From the NCBI GenBank assembly GCA_003164255.1, contig PLST01000461.1:4139-41086 (forward strand): 36,948 nucleotides of DNA. The letters run 5' to 3'. The translations under genes were made by a program, and so were the position numbers. This document shows positions 27,973 to 36,948 of the stretch, piece after piece. The notes beneath the pieces were generated by a model. That model did no database searches, was not told the DNA's origin, and saw only the letters and a program-made list of their open reading frames with translations. The DNA is from Acidobacteriaceae bacterium. GTDB lineage: Bacteria > Acidobacteriota > Terriglobia > Terriglobales > Acidobacteriaceae. Position 1 is the first letter of the stretch, and the number at the start of each line of letters is the position of its first letter.

Positions 27973-28782
27973 TCAGCCCGGAAGCGCGGACCAGTCGAGT
28001 TCAGAGGCCGACTCCTGATCGAGGTAGACCGTGACATCGGGATGGGTACGGAGAATCGAAGCTGGGCATTTGGTTGAGATTGTTTCCTCGAGCGTTCGCC
28101 GCATGATCGGGGCTTTACGGCTTCCTGGGACAGAGACGATAAGCTTCGGGACGCGAAGGATCGCCGGGATGGTAACGCTGATCGCGCACTCGGGAACCTC
28201 CTCTCTGTTCTTGAACCAACCTTCCGCTACTTGCTGTGCCCGGCAGGCCGTGTCCAACCTGATAACTCTCACGTCCTGCGGATCTTTGAAGTCGGCAACG
28301 GCGGGGTCCATGAACGCAAGGTGCCCGTTTTCGCCGATGCCCAGCAGACAGAGTTTCGGACTGGCTGCCTCAAGCTTCTCAGCATAGAGTCGGCAGAATT
28401 TATCCAGATCCTGCGTCGTGCCATCCACTTCGTTAAACGCCAACAAACCGACTTTCTGAATGAGGTTTTCTCTGAGGTAACGACGGAAGGAGGCTGCGTG
28501 CTCGATCGGCAATCCTACGTATTCGTCCAGGTGGAAGCCTTGCACCCGATCCCAGGGAATGCCTTCTATGCGGGTGAGAGCTTCGAGAGTGTCTAGCTGT
28601 GAAACGCCCGTGGCAAAAATCACTCCAAACGATTCCAAACTGGCGCCCAGTTGTTTCATGGCCTCGGCCGCTGCAAGTGCCGCCGCAGCCCCCAGCGATT
28701 CTCGGCTAGGGTGCACCTCGACCGATAGGTTCTCAATCCGAAAACGTCTCACTTTTGCATCGACTGCGATCATATTTCTCAT
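27973..28782 (-). CDS. nagB: Glucosamine-6-phosphate deaminase/isomerase family protein
   Basis: 269 aa; FATGVSQLDTLEAL, VQGFHLDEYVGLP, LCLLGIGENGHLAFMDP, VPGSRKAPIM. Symbol by family; distinction from NagB-like paralogs not tested. Confidence 0.82.
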   Translation of the reverse strand: MRNMIAVDAKVRRFRIENLSVEVHPSRESLGAAAALAAAEAMKQLGASLESFGVIFATGVSQLDTLEALTRIEGIPWDRVQGFHLDEYVGLPIEHAASFRRYLRENLIQKVGLLAFNEVDGTTQDLDKFCRLYAEKLEAASPKLCLLGIGENGHLAFMDPAVADFKDPQDVRVIRLDTACRAQQVAEGWFKNREEVPECAISVTIPAILRVPKLIVSVPGSRKAPIMRRTLEETISTKCPASILRTHPDVTVYLDQESASELDWSALPG

Positions 28783-28879
28783 CGAGGGATGTACGGACTC
28801 CGCTCTTTACATGAAACGTGTTGCCTGTTCATCGTCTGGCTTGAGACTGAAATCGCGCCTTCGTGGAACAGGTATTGCA

Positions 28880-28932
28880 ACCTTAGCGAGTCCTGATCAT
28901 CATGTCAAGAAAATTTGCACACATTTGTGAAA
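28880..28932 (-). promoter_or_regulatory. Candidate nagB promoter with upstream operator-like inverted repeat
   Basis: Minus strand reads TTTCACA-AATG-TGTGCAA-ATTTTC-TTGACA-(17 nt)-TAAGGT. Confidence 0.5.
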
Positions 28933-29120
28933 CACATTGCGTCGAACGGATGAGTTTCGTGGTCAAACGGCTAAGCAGCCAGATTCGAGCAATGAATCGA
29001 GAGGAGGCCTTGTGATCGAGGCAGGATTCTGCCTGAAGCTGCGCGAGCCCCCCCGAGAGCTCTTGTTGGCCCCGCGATGAATTTCCCTTGTGGTTTCAGA
29101 AAGGCCGCCTGGTTATGGGC

Positions 29121-30191
29121 CTAGTCGCTTTGCGGTCCGTTCTCAAGGGCCAAATTGCCGGTAACTGCGATCGGCTGGCATGACTCTCGTTTGATCAATT
29201 CGGTTGGGACCGAGATTTCCCGGGACTCCAGTCCGGGCTTGGCAATGCGGCTTAGGATCAGCTCGGCCATTCGCATGCCTAAATGCTCTGGAAATTCGCG
29301 GATGGTGGTCAGACCTGGATAGAGCCACTCACCTACGGTGTCGTCGCAGCCGGCCACGCTGATGTCATCGGGAATCCTCAAACCGCAATCCCGGAGCCCC
29401 TTATATACTCCATGTGCCGTTGCATCATTGCCGGCAAAAATCGCAGTTATACGCTCACCACGGGCCATCAGGGATTTAGTTGCGATGTATCCGACTTCGG
29501 CGTCGTCCTCGGAATTCACACTAAGGTAACGAGAAGGTAGACCTGCATCTTCCATTGCCTGTCCATAGCCGGCAAAGCATCGCGCAAACCATGGAAGATG
29601 GGTATTTCCGACGAACCATATGTCCCGATGGCCAAGGCCGAGAAGATGGCGGGTCATATCGCTGGCCCCACGCGTTTCGTCGGAGTAAACCAGGTCTCCT
29701 TTGGACACAGACCCGAGGTTGAAGATGTTATTGCCGAGTGCGACATAGGGCAAACTCTCGTGCTCGAGCAGCTCGATGAGACTCCCCGAGTTCGTGCCGG
29801 CAACCATGACGGCGCGAATCGCATCGCGGCGTTCAAGGATTTTGGGAAGGTGAAGCCGGTCCCAGTGCGAATTGAGAGAGTAGTTGAAAGAAAGGAAAAC
29901 GATGTCCCAACCTTGCGCGGCGCAATAGCCTTCGGCGCCGCTCAGGATGCTGGAATGGAAGGGATGGAGCATGACTCGATTGCTGAGAAGAAAGGCCAGC
30001 GCCCTGGCCTTGTTGCGCTGCAGCAGATCGAGATCGAACTTCGCAGCCGCATCAAGAACCGCCATTTGAATGGCTGGATCGACACGGTTGTTTCCGTTCA
30101 GAACCCTCGACACCGTCGCAATACTGACCTTGGCCTCTGCCGCGATCTGTTTGAGGCCGACCCTACTTCCCTGTGAAGGTGACTTTTTCAT
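29121..30191 (-). CDS. LacI-family transcriptional regulator
   Basis: 356 aa; VGLKQIAAEAKVSIATVSRVLNGNNRVDPAIQMAVLDAA HTH; periplasmic-binding-like domain ending PDDISVAGCDDTVGEWLYPGLTTIREFPEHLGMRMAELIL. Confidence 0.95.
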   Translation of the reverse strand: MKKSPSQGSRVGLKQIAAEAKVSIATVSRVLNGNNRVDPAIQMAVLDAAAKFDLDLLQRNKARALAFLLSNRVMLHPFHSSILSGAEGYCAAQGWDIVFLSFNYSLNSHWDRLHLPKILERRDAIRAVMVAGTNSGSLIELLEHESLPYVALGNNIFNLGSVSKGDLVYSDETRGASDMTRHLLGLGHRDIWFVGNTHLPWFARCFAGYGQAMEDAGLPSRYLSVNSEDDAEVGYIATKSLMARGERITAIFAGNDATAHGVYKGLRDCGLRIPDDISVAGCDDTVGEWLYPGLTTIREFPEHLGMRMAELILSRIAKPGLESREISVPTELIKRESCQPIAVTGNLALENGPQSD

Positions 30192-30213
30192 GCAGAATCC
30201 GGTAAAACGGGAT

Positions 30214-30227
30214 TGAGAAACTTTTCA
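30214..30227. promoter_or_regulatory. Imperfect palindrome TGAGAAACTTTTCA upstream of the lacI gene
   Basis: TGAnAA/TTnTCA arms 23 bp upstream of the regulator start; possible autoregulatory operator. Confidence 0.3.
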
Positions 30228-30364
30228 CGCAAGCGATACTAATAGACTATACCGCATCCGCTGCGATTCAAAACAGCCGAATTAAGATCTCAAATTGTCA
30301 AATTCTCTTCGTGAATAGAGCCGAAGGCGGCTGGAGATAGGATATCTCTGCTAATTCTGTCAAT

Positions 30365-30418
30365 TTTCTCAATAATGTGAAAGTTTACTTGACATCGTGA
30401 ATTGCGCCGCCCTATGGT
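30365..30418 (+). promoter_or_regulatory. Candidate promoter and operator of the second TonB receptor
   Basis: TTTCTCA-ATAA-TGTGAAA-GTTTAC-TTGACA-(18 nt)-TATGGT. Confidence 0.5.
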
Positions 30419-30565
30419 GTTTTGAACATCACCGCTCCTCAGTCTCTCGCGTTGCAGGTCATCGCGTTCTCGCTTGAAATCGAGGAGCAGGCAGCCTCAG
30501 GCCCCGAGGGATTCGGGGCCATGCAACTTTTGGAGTGAATTGACGCAGGTCAAGGAAAGGTTTCC

Positions 30566-33500
30566 ATGAGAATCAACATCTTCAAAGGGGCGTTGCTGAG
30601 TTGTGCGGCTCTGGCTCTTTCGTTGAGTGGGGCGGCGGCAGTGGCACAGACAATCACTGGTTCGCTTCGTGGAACGGTAACCGACCCGAGCGGTGCTGTG
30701 GTTTCCGGGGCTCGGGTCATGATCACCAACCTGGGGACTGGCGTAGCTAAGCAGATAGTCACAGACGCAAGCGGGTTGTATAACGTCGATTTCCTCGAAC
30801 TCGGCGATTACGCGGTAACGGCAACGGCTTCCGGCTTCGAAACCACCTCGATGGGGCCCATCGCGCTGCGGATCGACCAGATTGCGGTTGCCGATGTGAA
30901 ACTGCAGGTGGGAACGGCGACGACGACGGTTACCGTTTCGGCTGCTGCTGCCAATCTGTTGAACGCCGAGAACTCCACGACCAGCACCTCGATCACATCG
31001 ACCACCCTGGAAAACATGCCTCTCAATGCGCAGAACGTCCAGATCGCGACCTTGTTTGTGCCGGGAGCTTACAACCCAAATGCGACAGCGATGAGCGGAG
31101 CCATGGGGACGGAGCGCGATGCCTACCAGGGGTATAGCGAGCCGGCGGATGCGCAGCCCTCATTCAATGGCAATCGGCAACAGACGAACAGTTACATCCT
31201 TGACGGTGTCGATATAAACGAAACCTTGAACAACGCTGTCGGCTACAATCCTTCTCCGTACTCTATACAGGAAGTGCACGTTATCACCGGAAACGCGGAC
31301 GCCGAGTTTGGCAACGTGAACGGCGCCGAAGTCCTCATGGTAACGAAGAGTGGAACCAACCAGTTCCACGGCAGTGGCTTTGAATATCACGAGAACAGTG
31401 GGCTCACCGCAAATACCTGGGCCAACGAGCATTCACTTACGCCGGTCAGCAAAACGAGCTTCAATCAGAATCAATTCGGCGCAGCGGCGGGCGGGCCCAT
31501 TTTCAGGAACAAGCTGTTCTTCTTCGGCAACTACATTGGCTTGCGCTACAGCGTTCCTCCCAGTCAAAAAATCGAGAGCGTTCCCACCGCAGCCGAACGC
31601 GGTTTTGCGCCGACGGCATCCTGTCCAGCGGGCAATGCCGACCTTTCGCAAGTGCTGACGATCGAGGGCATTCAACTCTACAACACCTCATCGGGAACAA
31701 ACACCCAAACCCCTTACCTGAACAACTGCATACCGATTGTCAACCCGGTAGCAAAATTCCTTTTCACCACCCAAAGTGAAAAGCTCCTGCCTCTACCAAA
31801 CGCAACGCCCGCGCCTAACTCGGTTTCGAGCGGCAACTATATAGGCTACCAGTCCAGCATTATGCACAATGACCAAGGCGATCTTCGCATCGATTACACC
31901 CTCAACGCGAAGGACACGCTGATGGGCAAATACAGCTATGGCGACGCATGGGACACCCAGAGCAAGGTCCCCATAGAGGTGCTGTTTCCTTACGGGAACG
32001 ATTACCCGTTCACCAACGTCGCCATCGCATGGTTTCACATTGTTTCTCCCACGATCGTCAATAACGCGCGTGCTGGCTTCACCCGGAACGTCCTCAATCA
32101 GGGCGCGTTCACCGATCCGTCCGGGCAGTTTGGAACACATGGCGATACCACACTCGGCATTCCTCTTGCGAACCAGTCCATAGCGGGTTTCACCTTCATG
32201 TCAATTCAGAATTCGGATGTTAACTCCTTCGGAACGCAGATCCTCGGAGCATTCAATGTGGACAACAACTTTGACTACAACGACACCCTCACGTGGGAGC
32301 ACGGAAATCACATCTTCAAATTCGGCGCCGAGTTCCTTCGCTACCAGCAGGACTTCTTCGCGCCGGGCAATCAGGGAGGCCTGCTGGGCCAGTTCAGCTA
32401 CAGTGGTGCCTATACCGGCCCCGGTAATTATGGATTCGCCGACTTTATTATCGACGAGGCGTCGAGCGCGAACATTGCCGGCGCAGCAGGTCCATTCGGA
32501 CAGAGGCAATGGCGCGACGCGGCCTATATCCAGGACGACTGGAAGATCCTGCCCAATCTGACCCTGAATCTGGGCGTGCGGTACGCTTACGACCAGCCCA
32601 TTTATGAAGTCAACAACAAGATGGTGGGAGTGAATCTGCCCCTGCATATCAGGCGCCAGTATCCAAGCCGGTCCAGTCGATGCTGAACTACGCAGGGCAG
32701 TTCAATTCAGCCACGAACAAGGCCAATAGCAGGTCGCTTTACAATCCTTATTATCTGAATATCATGCCTAGATTCGGCTTCGCGTATCGTGTCAATCCGC
32801 AGTTGGTTGTGCGCGGAGGCTACGGAGTGACGGACGAAATGGAGTCCACAGGCACGGGCTGCGCATGACGCAAAACCCACCATTCCAGCCATCCTTTGCG
32901 CAAAACGCCGCAGCACCCAGCACAACAGCGGGGGGGAACCTGGTTCCCGGTGGAGGCTGGCTTTCAAACCACGGCCGGCAACAATCAGAACGTAAATGGA
33001 TCAGGCTACGACACCTGGGATCCGAACATGCGTCCTGCCGTGATCCAGCAATTCAACCTGACCGGGCAGTACCAGATCGACAGTCACACCACGGTTCAGG
33101 CGGGTTATGTAGGCAACATTGGCCAGCATCTGGCGGTACCCATTTGGATCAACCAATATAGCGAACTCCCACCCAGTACTTGCGATGTCAATTTCATGTT
33201 GGCCATCGAGCCGTACTATACGCTTGTGGGCCCGGGCGGCGACGTCATTGAGACGGCCTCCAGGGCGATTACAAACTATCATTCGTTGCAGGCTACTCTG
33301 CAGCGCCACCAGACAAAAGGCCTGGAACTCCTGGTGAACTACACGCTTGCCAAGAACCTGACGAACAACGTCGGGTATTATGGCGTCGATGGTTTCGGCG
33401 TCGATGATTCTTTCTGGCAGAACATAAACAATCCGCGAGGAGACTACGGGCCCTCAAGCTTCGATGTAAGGCAAATGGTAAGTGCAAGTGCGGTGTATGG

Positions 33501-34107
33501 CCTGCCGTTCGGCCGCGGAAAACTCTTCGGTTCACGCTGGAGCCCCATCGTGGACGAAGCGTTCGGTGGATGGCAATGGTCTATGACAGCCCGTCTCAAT
33601 ACGGGACTGCCAATGTCGGTGACTCAGAGCCCCGGCAACAATTGTTCAAACATAAACTGCCCTGGACTCGCGGACTATATCTCACATGCTAACCGGTATG
33701 CGCCACTTGAGATTCGCGGCCGGGGCACCGTCGGGGGTGTATTCCACTGGTTCGGCACAGACCCGTCGGCAGTTCCTTGTACCAGTCACTACGATCCTGC
33801 GTCGGGCACAGGGACCGCGCCGACCGGGGGCTGCGCTTACGGCCGTGCTTTGGGTTTCGGGGATGCTGGCGTTGGTACACTGCGCGGACCGGGATTCCAG
33901 GACTACGACTTCTCGCTCTCCAAGGCCTTCCAGATCGTCGAAAGTCAAACCTTGAAAGCCCGAATTGACGCTTTCAACGCACTCAACATCGCGAGTTACG
34001 GGAATCCAACAACCCGTATCGGAGGCAATGCGGCCAGCTTCGGTGTGATCGGCGGAACAATATCCGCACCGCGGCAACTCCAGTTGTCGCTGGTCTACCA
34101 GTTCTAA
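30566..34107 (+). pseudogene. TonB-dependent receptor, Oar-like, interrupted by three apparent single-nucleotide indels
   Basis: ORF 30566..32686 (signal + CarboxypepD_reg + plug) continues in other frames through 32680..32868, 32865.. (MTQNPPFQPSFAQNAAAPSTTAGG) and 32896..34107 (ending ...RQLQLSLVYQF). Could be genuine decay or sequence error. Confidence 0.85.
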
Positions 34108-34150
34108 CCGCAGCCTTAGAGCATGTTTTCAACTTTGACGTCTCAACCGG

Positions 34151-34191
34151 TAAGGCTCCTGGGGCCCGGCTTAAAGCCGGGTTCCACCTTA
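34151..34191. repeat. Nested hairpin downstream of the second TonB receptor (terminator/REP-like)
   Basis: Inner stem CCCGGCTT-A-AAGCCGGG (34165-34181) within outer TAAGG...CCTTA (34151-34155 / 34187-34191). Confidence 0.45.
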
Positions 34192-34720
34192 AGCAGCCCC
34201 AACGAGACCAAGAGGAGACACGAAAACAAGCCAGGAAAACGCAAAAAGTGCATGGGCTAAGATGGCTAGCGAGCGCCTTGGAGTGCGGTAGTCTCACGGT
34301 CCGAGTTTCTTAGAATAGGTTGCAAAGGCGATCGATGAACTGGATGGCGGGAGATGTCGCATAGGTTCTGTCTTCCACCTCGATCATTCGCGTCGCGGAA
34401 TGACAGGTGAATCTGAAGGAAACCTTAGACAGAAGGGTTCTGGTTAACAGGAACCGTCAATCACCGCCGGAGCTGACATTTTGAGGTTCATCGCAATGAT
34501 CGTCAATGGCCTGCCGCGCTTCGAAACCTGTCATGACGAGAGGCTGAAAATTGTATTCAACTGGAATGACGCGGAGAAAAGAACGGTGCTGTTTTGTTTG
34601 GCAACGTGCGCCCATGATGGGATTGTCTCCGGACGATGTCCATTTTTTCCGATGGGAATCGGGCTCGCATTGATTTCTTTGGCTCACAAATCCGTGAATC
34701 GCTCCGACGAAAGCAGGGAC

Positions 34721-36022
34721 TTAATGAGTCGCGCCTTGTAACGGGAACGATATGGTTAACATCGCTCCGGGAATGGCGTTTTTGACCGTAATATCTCCAC
34801 CGTGAACGCGAACTGCTCTTCGGGCGATGGCCAATCCTAGGCCCAGGCCCCCAGTTCGCCCATCGCGTGACGCGTCGGCTCGGAAGAAGGGATCAAATAT
34901 TCGCTGTGTTAGCGAGTCCGGGATTCCTGGACCGAAGTCACGCACCGTAATACTGGCTGTATCTCCGTCGCTCTTCAGAGAGACTTCTACAGACCGGCCA
35001 CGAGGCGAGTACCGGATTGCGTTGCGCACGACATTCTCAACCGCACGCCGAATCAATTCGGCGTTCCCTTGAACGATCGTTTCCGGTTCTGAGCTCACAT
35101 CGATCCTGCATCCGGCGCCCTGTGCGTCAACGTCGCAATCCTCAACTGTCAACGTCAACAGATCGTTGAGGCAGACTCTCTCCATTTCGACAGCTCCGGG
35201 CTCGCCTTCCGCCCGGGCCATGTCAATCAAGGTCTCCACAAGATCGGACAGCCGTTCAATCTCGTGGCGAAGCCGAGTTGCCGTAACATCCCGATCTGTC
35301 GTTTTGCGAACCATCTCCGCTTCAAAGGTCAGGCGAGCCAGAGGAGAGCGAAGTTCATGGGAAACATCCTGCAGCAACTGCCTTTCAGTCATGAGCAGCG
35401 TCTCAATGCGTTCGGCCATCGCGTTGAACGATCTGCCCAGATTGCCGATTTCGTCGTTTGACCGCGGCGTCGCGCGTGCTGTCAGCTCCCCGGCTCCAAA
35501 CCGGTCCACCACACCGGCAAGTTGTCGAACCGGGCGCGTGATGTACATCGTAACCAGCCAGTACAACGCTACGACCGTTACTAGCAGCAGAACATAGAAT
35601 GGGGTAAACAGGATAGTGGATGGCCCGATGGAAGTCGCAAGCCAGATGTAGTTCCCCTCGTCGGAGCGCAGTCCCATGGTGAGCTGGTTGTGTTCTCCGC
35701 GGTACGGGCGCTCTTTCCCAACGGAAACTTTGATCAGCTCAGAATGGTCCTCGCCACTTTCAAGATCGTGCCCGGAAGCATTGCAAATACTGTAATGGGT
35801 TTCTCCGGGCTGGTTCAACTCCTGCATGTAGCGCGCCAGTCCTTCCTTTCCATCCGCATGGTAGACGGTGAGCGCATAGCGAAACAGTTGCTGATTTGCG
35901 TGAGTGAAGTTTTCGGTTGTGGACTTGCCGATGACGTTGGCGCCAATCAAGAGAAATACGGCCAGAGAGATCGCCAGCGCCGCAACCGACCATATGGTGA
36001 CTTTCAGCGATATCGATTTCAC
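34721..36022 (-). CDS. HAMP-domain sensor histidine kinase (CpxA/EnvZ-like architecture)
   Basis: 433 aa; N-terminal TM, ITRPVRQLAGVVDRFGAGELTAR HAMP, LLQDVSHELRSPLARL H-box, ENVVRNAIRYSP N-box, DFGPGIPDSLTQRIFDPFFR, GGLGLGLAIARRAV. GTG start overlaps the upstream stop. Confidence 0.95.
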   Translation of the reverse strand: MKSISLKVTIWSVAALAISLAVFLLIGANVIGKSTTENFTHANQQLFRYALTVYHADGKEGLARYMQELNQPGETHYSICNASGHDLESGEDHSELIKVSVGKERPYRGEHNQLTMGLRSDEGNYIWLATSIGPSTILFTPFYVLLLVTVVALYWLVTMYITRPVRQLAGVVDRFGAGELTARATPRSNDEIGNLGRSFNAMAERIETLLMTERQLLQDVSHELRSPLARLTFEAEMVRKTTDRDVTATRLRHEIERLSDLVETLIDMARAEGEPGAVEMERVCLNDLLTLTVEDCDVDAQGAGCRIDVSSEPETIVQGNAELIRRAVENVVRNAIRYSPRGRSVEVSLKSDGDTASITVRDFGPGIPDSLTQRIFDPFFRADASRDGRTGGLGLGLAIARRAVRVHGGDITVKNAIPGAMLTISFPLQGATH

Positions 36023-36720
36023 TGCTCGTCTCCTGCCAGCACATAGCCTATGCCGCGAATGGAGCGAATAGTAATGCCAGCGCTTTCGATTTTCCGCCGC
36101 AGGCGGCTAATGTGCACCTCAAGCGATCGTTCGAATGGCGTGGCCTGCCGCTGGTACAGGATGCCGCAAACCTGGTCGCGGGTAACTACCTTGCCTCTCG
36201 CTCGGGCCAGAAGATCGAGAATGTCGAACTCGGTCGATGTAATCTCGATCGGCTCATCTCCAATCCAGGCACCGCGTGATGCGGCGTTCAACCGCAGCGG
36301 TCCGACAGAGATCGTCTCGCTTCTCGCGGTCTGAGAACTTTGCGTTCTGCGCAGCACCGCCGCGATGCGTGCCGCCAGTTCTTCGGGACCGAAGGGTTTG
36401 GCGAGATAATCGTCGGCGCCTGTGTTCAGGCCTCGCACGCAGTCTTCTTGCGCACCGCGAGCTGTCAGCATAATGACGGGCACAGAAGAGCGGCGGCGCA
36501 GCTGCGTGAGCACTTCAAACCCGTCGAGTCCGGGCAGCATAATGTCGAGAAGGATGAGATCAAACTTCTCATCGACTGCACGTGCCAAGCCGGTTGCGCC
36601 ATTATGGACGGCGTGGATCGCATAGTCGGATTCGGAGAAGAATTCGCCGATCAACTGGCACAGGCGTACATCATCGTCAATGATCAGGATGCTGTTCCGT
36701 CCGTGGTGCTCACTCTCCAT
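36019..36720 (-). CDS. OmpR-family response regulator
   Basis: 233 aa; ILIIDDDVRLC, LILLDIMLPGLDGFEVL, VIMLTARG, GADDYLAKPF receiver plus C-terminal winged helix (ITSTEFDILDLLARARGKVVTRDQV, EVHISRLRRKIE, IRGIGYVLA). Confidence 0.96.
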   Translation of the reverse strand: MESEHHGRNSILIIDDDVRLCQLIGEFFSESDYAIHAVHNGATGLARAVDEKFDLILLDIMLPGLDGFEVLTQLRRRSSVPVIMLTARGAQEDCVRGLNTGADDYLAKPFGPEELAARIAAVLRRTQSSQTARSETISVGPLRLNAASRGAWIGDEPIEITSTEFDILDLLARARGKVVTRDQVCGILYQRQATPFERSLEVHISRLRRKIESAGITIRSIRGIGYVLAGDEQ

Positions 36721-36948
36721 GCTGCATCCTCTTTTACCACAATTCAGCGAGCGGTGATCGGCCGGTGCCGGAGCCTTAACAATTCTTGAGGCTTCGTGGC
36801 ACTGGTGTTAGGTGGCCTGTCCGATTTCACAAATCTTGAGGTTCGCCCAGCGTTGTCTGGTGTTCAATCGGGTTAAGAAGCCGATAAGCAGGATGGAACC
36901 GACTCTGAAAGGCACGCAGATGCAACTGAGAACCAACTATCGCTCAAT

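Noticed and set aside
27755-28018. 87-aa ORF between the DUF5107 gene and nagB
   Set aside because: Runs into the antisense nagB 3' end, no family resemblance; a decayed gene cannot be excluded.
34481-34741. 86-aa ORF
   Set aside because: No motif, overlaps the kinase 3' end; likely non-coding.
36893-36948. Possible plus-strand gene start (MEPTLKGTQMQLRTNYRS...)
   Set aside because: Only 18 codons before the window end; insufficient to support a call.
1-36948. CRISPR array, tRNA, rRNA, phage or defense system
   Set aside because: No regularly spaced repeats and no recognisable rRNA, phage structural or defense genes; no tRNA was noticed but no covariance-model scan was possible.

Overview
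The window looks like chromosomal DNA from an Acidobacteriota (Terriglobia-type) bacterium; this rests on Oar-like TonB receptors, the style of the truncated regulator at the left edge, and TAT-tagged sugar enzymes. It reads as a carbohydrate-utilization region with four blocks. (1) A TonB receptor + TPR protein + GH31 alpha-xylosidase-like + aldo/keto reductase + GH29 alpha-L-fucosidase-like run, about 0.6-12.6 kb, plausibly for a fucosylated xyloglucan-like glycan. (2) A cassette at about 13.7-23.2 kb with two tandem pairs of [TAT-signal enolase-superfamily dehydratase + Sec-signal RraA/HMG-aldolase-fold protein], an ACS-type MFS transporter, and a double beta-helix protein fused to an SMP-30/gluconolactonase-like propeller. 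Gene debris flanks this cassette on both sides: a TonB receptor C-terminal remnant on the left, and IS3-like and GH27 remnants on the right. (3) A DUF5107/TPR protein, nagB and a LacI regulator, then a second TonB receptor interrupted by three apparent 1-nt indels. (4) An OmpR/HAMP-kinase two-component pair. The main hypothesis is an extracytoplasmic, non-phosphorylative sugar-acid pathway (lactonase -> dehydratase -> aldolase -> MFS uptake). A second notable observation is that the nagB and second TonB promoters share an operator-like inverted repeat at identical spacing from TTGACA. No CRISPR array or rRNA was recognised, and no tRNA was seen on manual reading (no covariance-model search was possible). 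All family calls are from reading the sequence; no database search was run.
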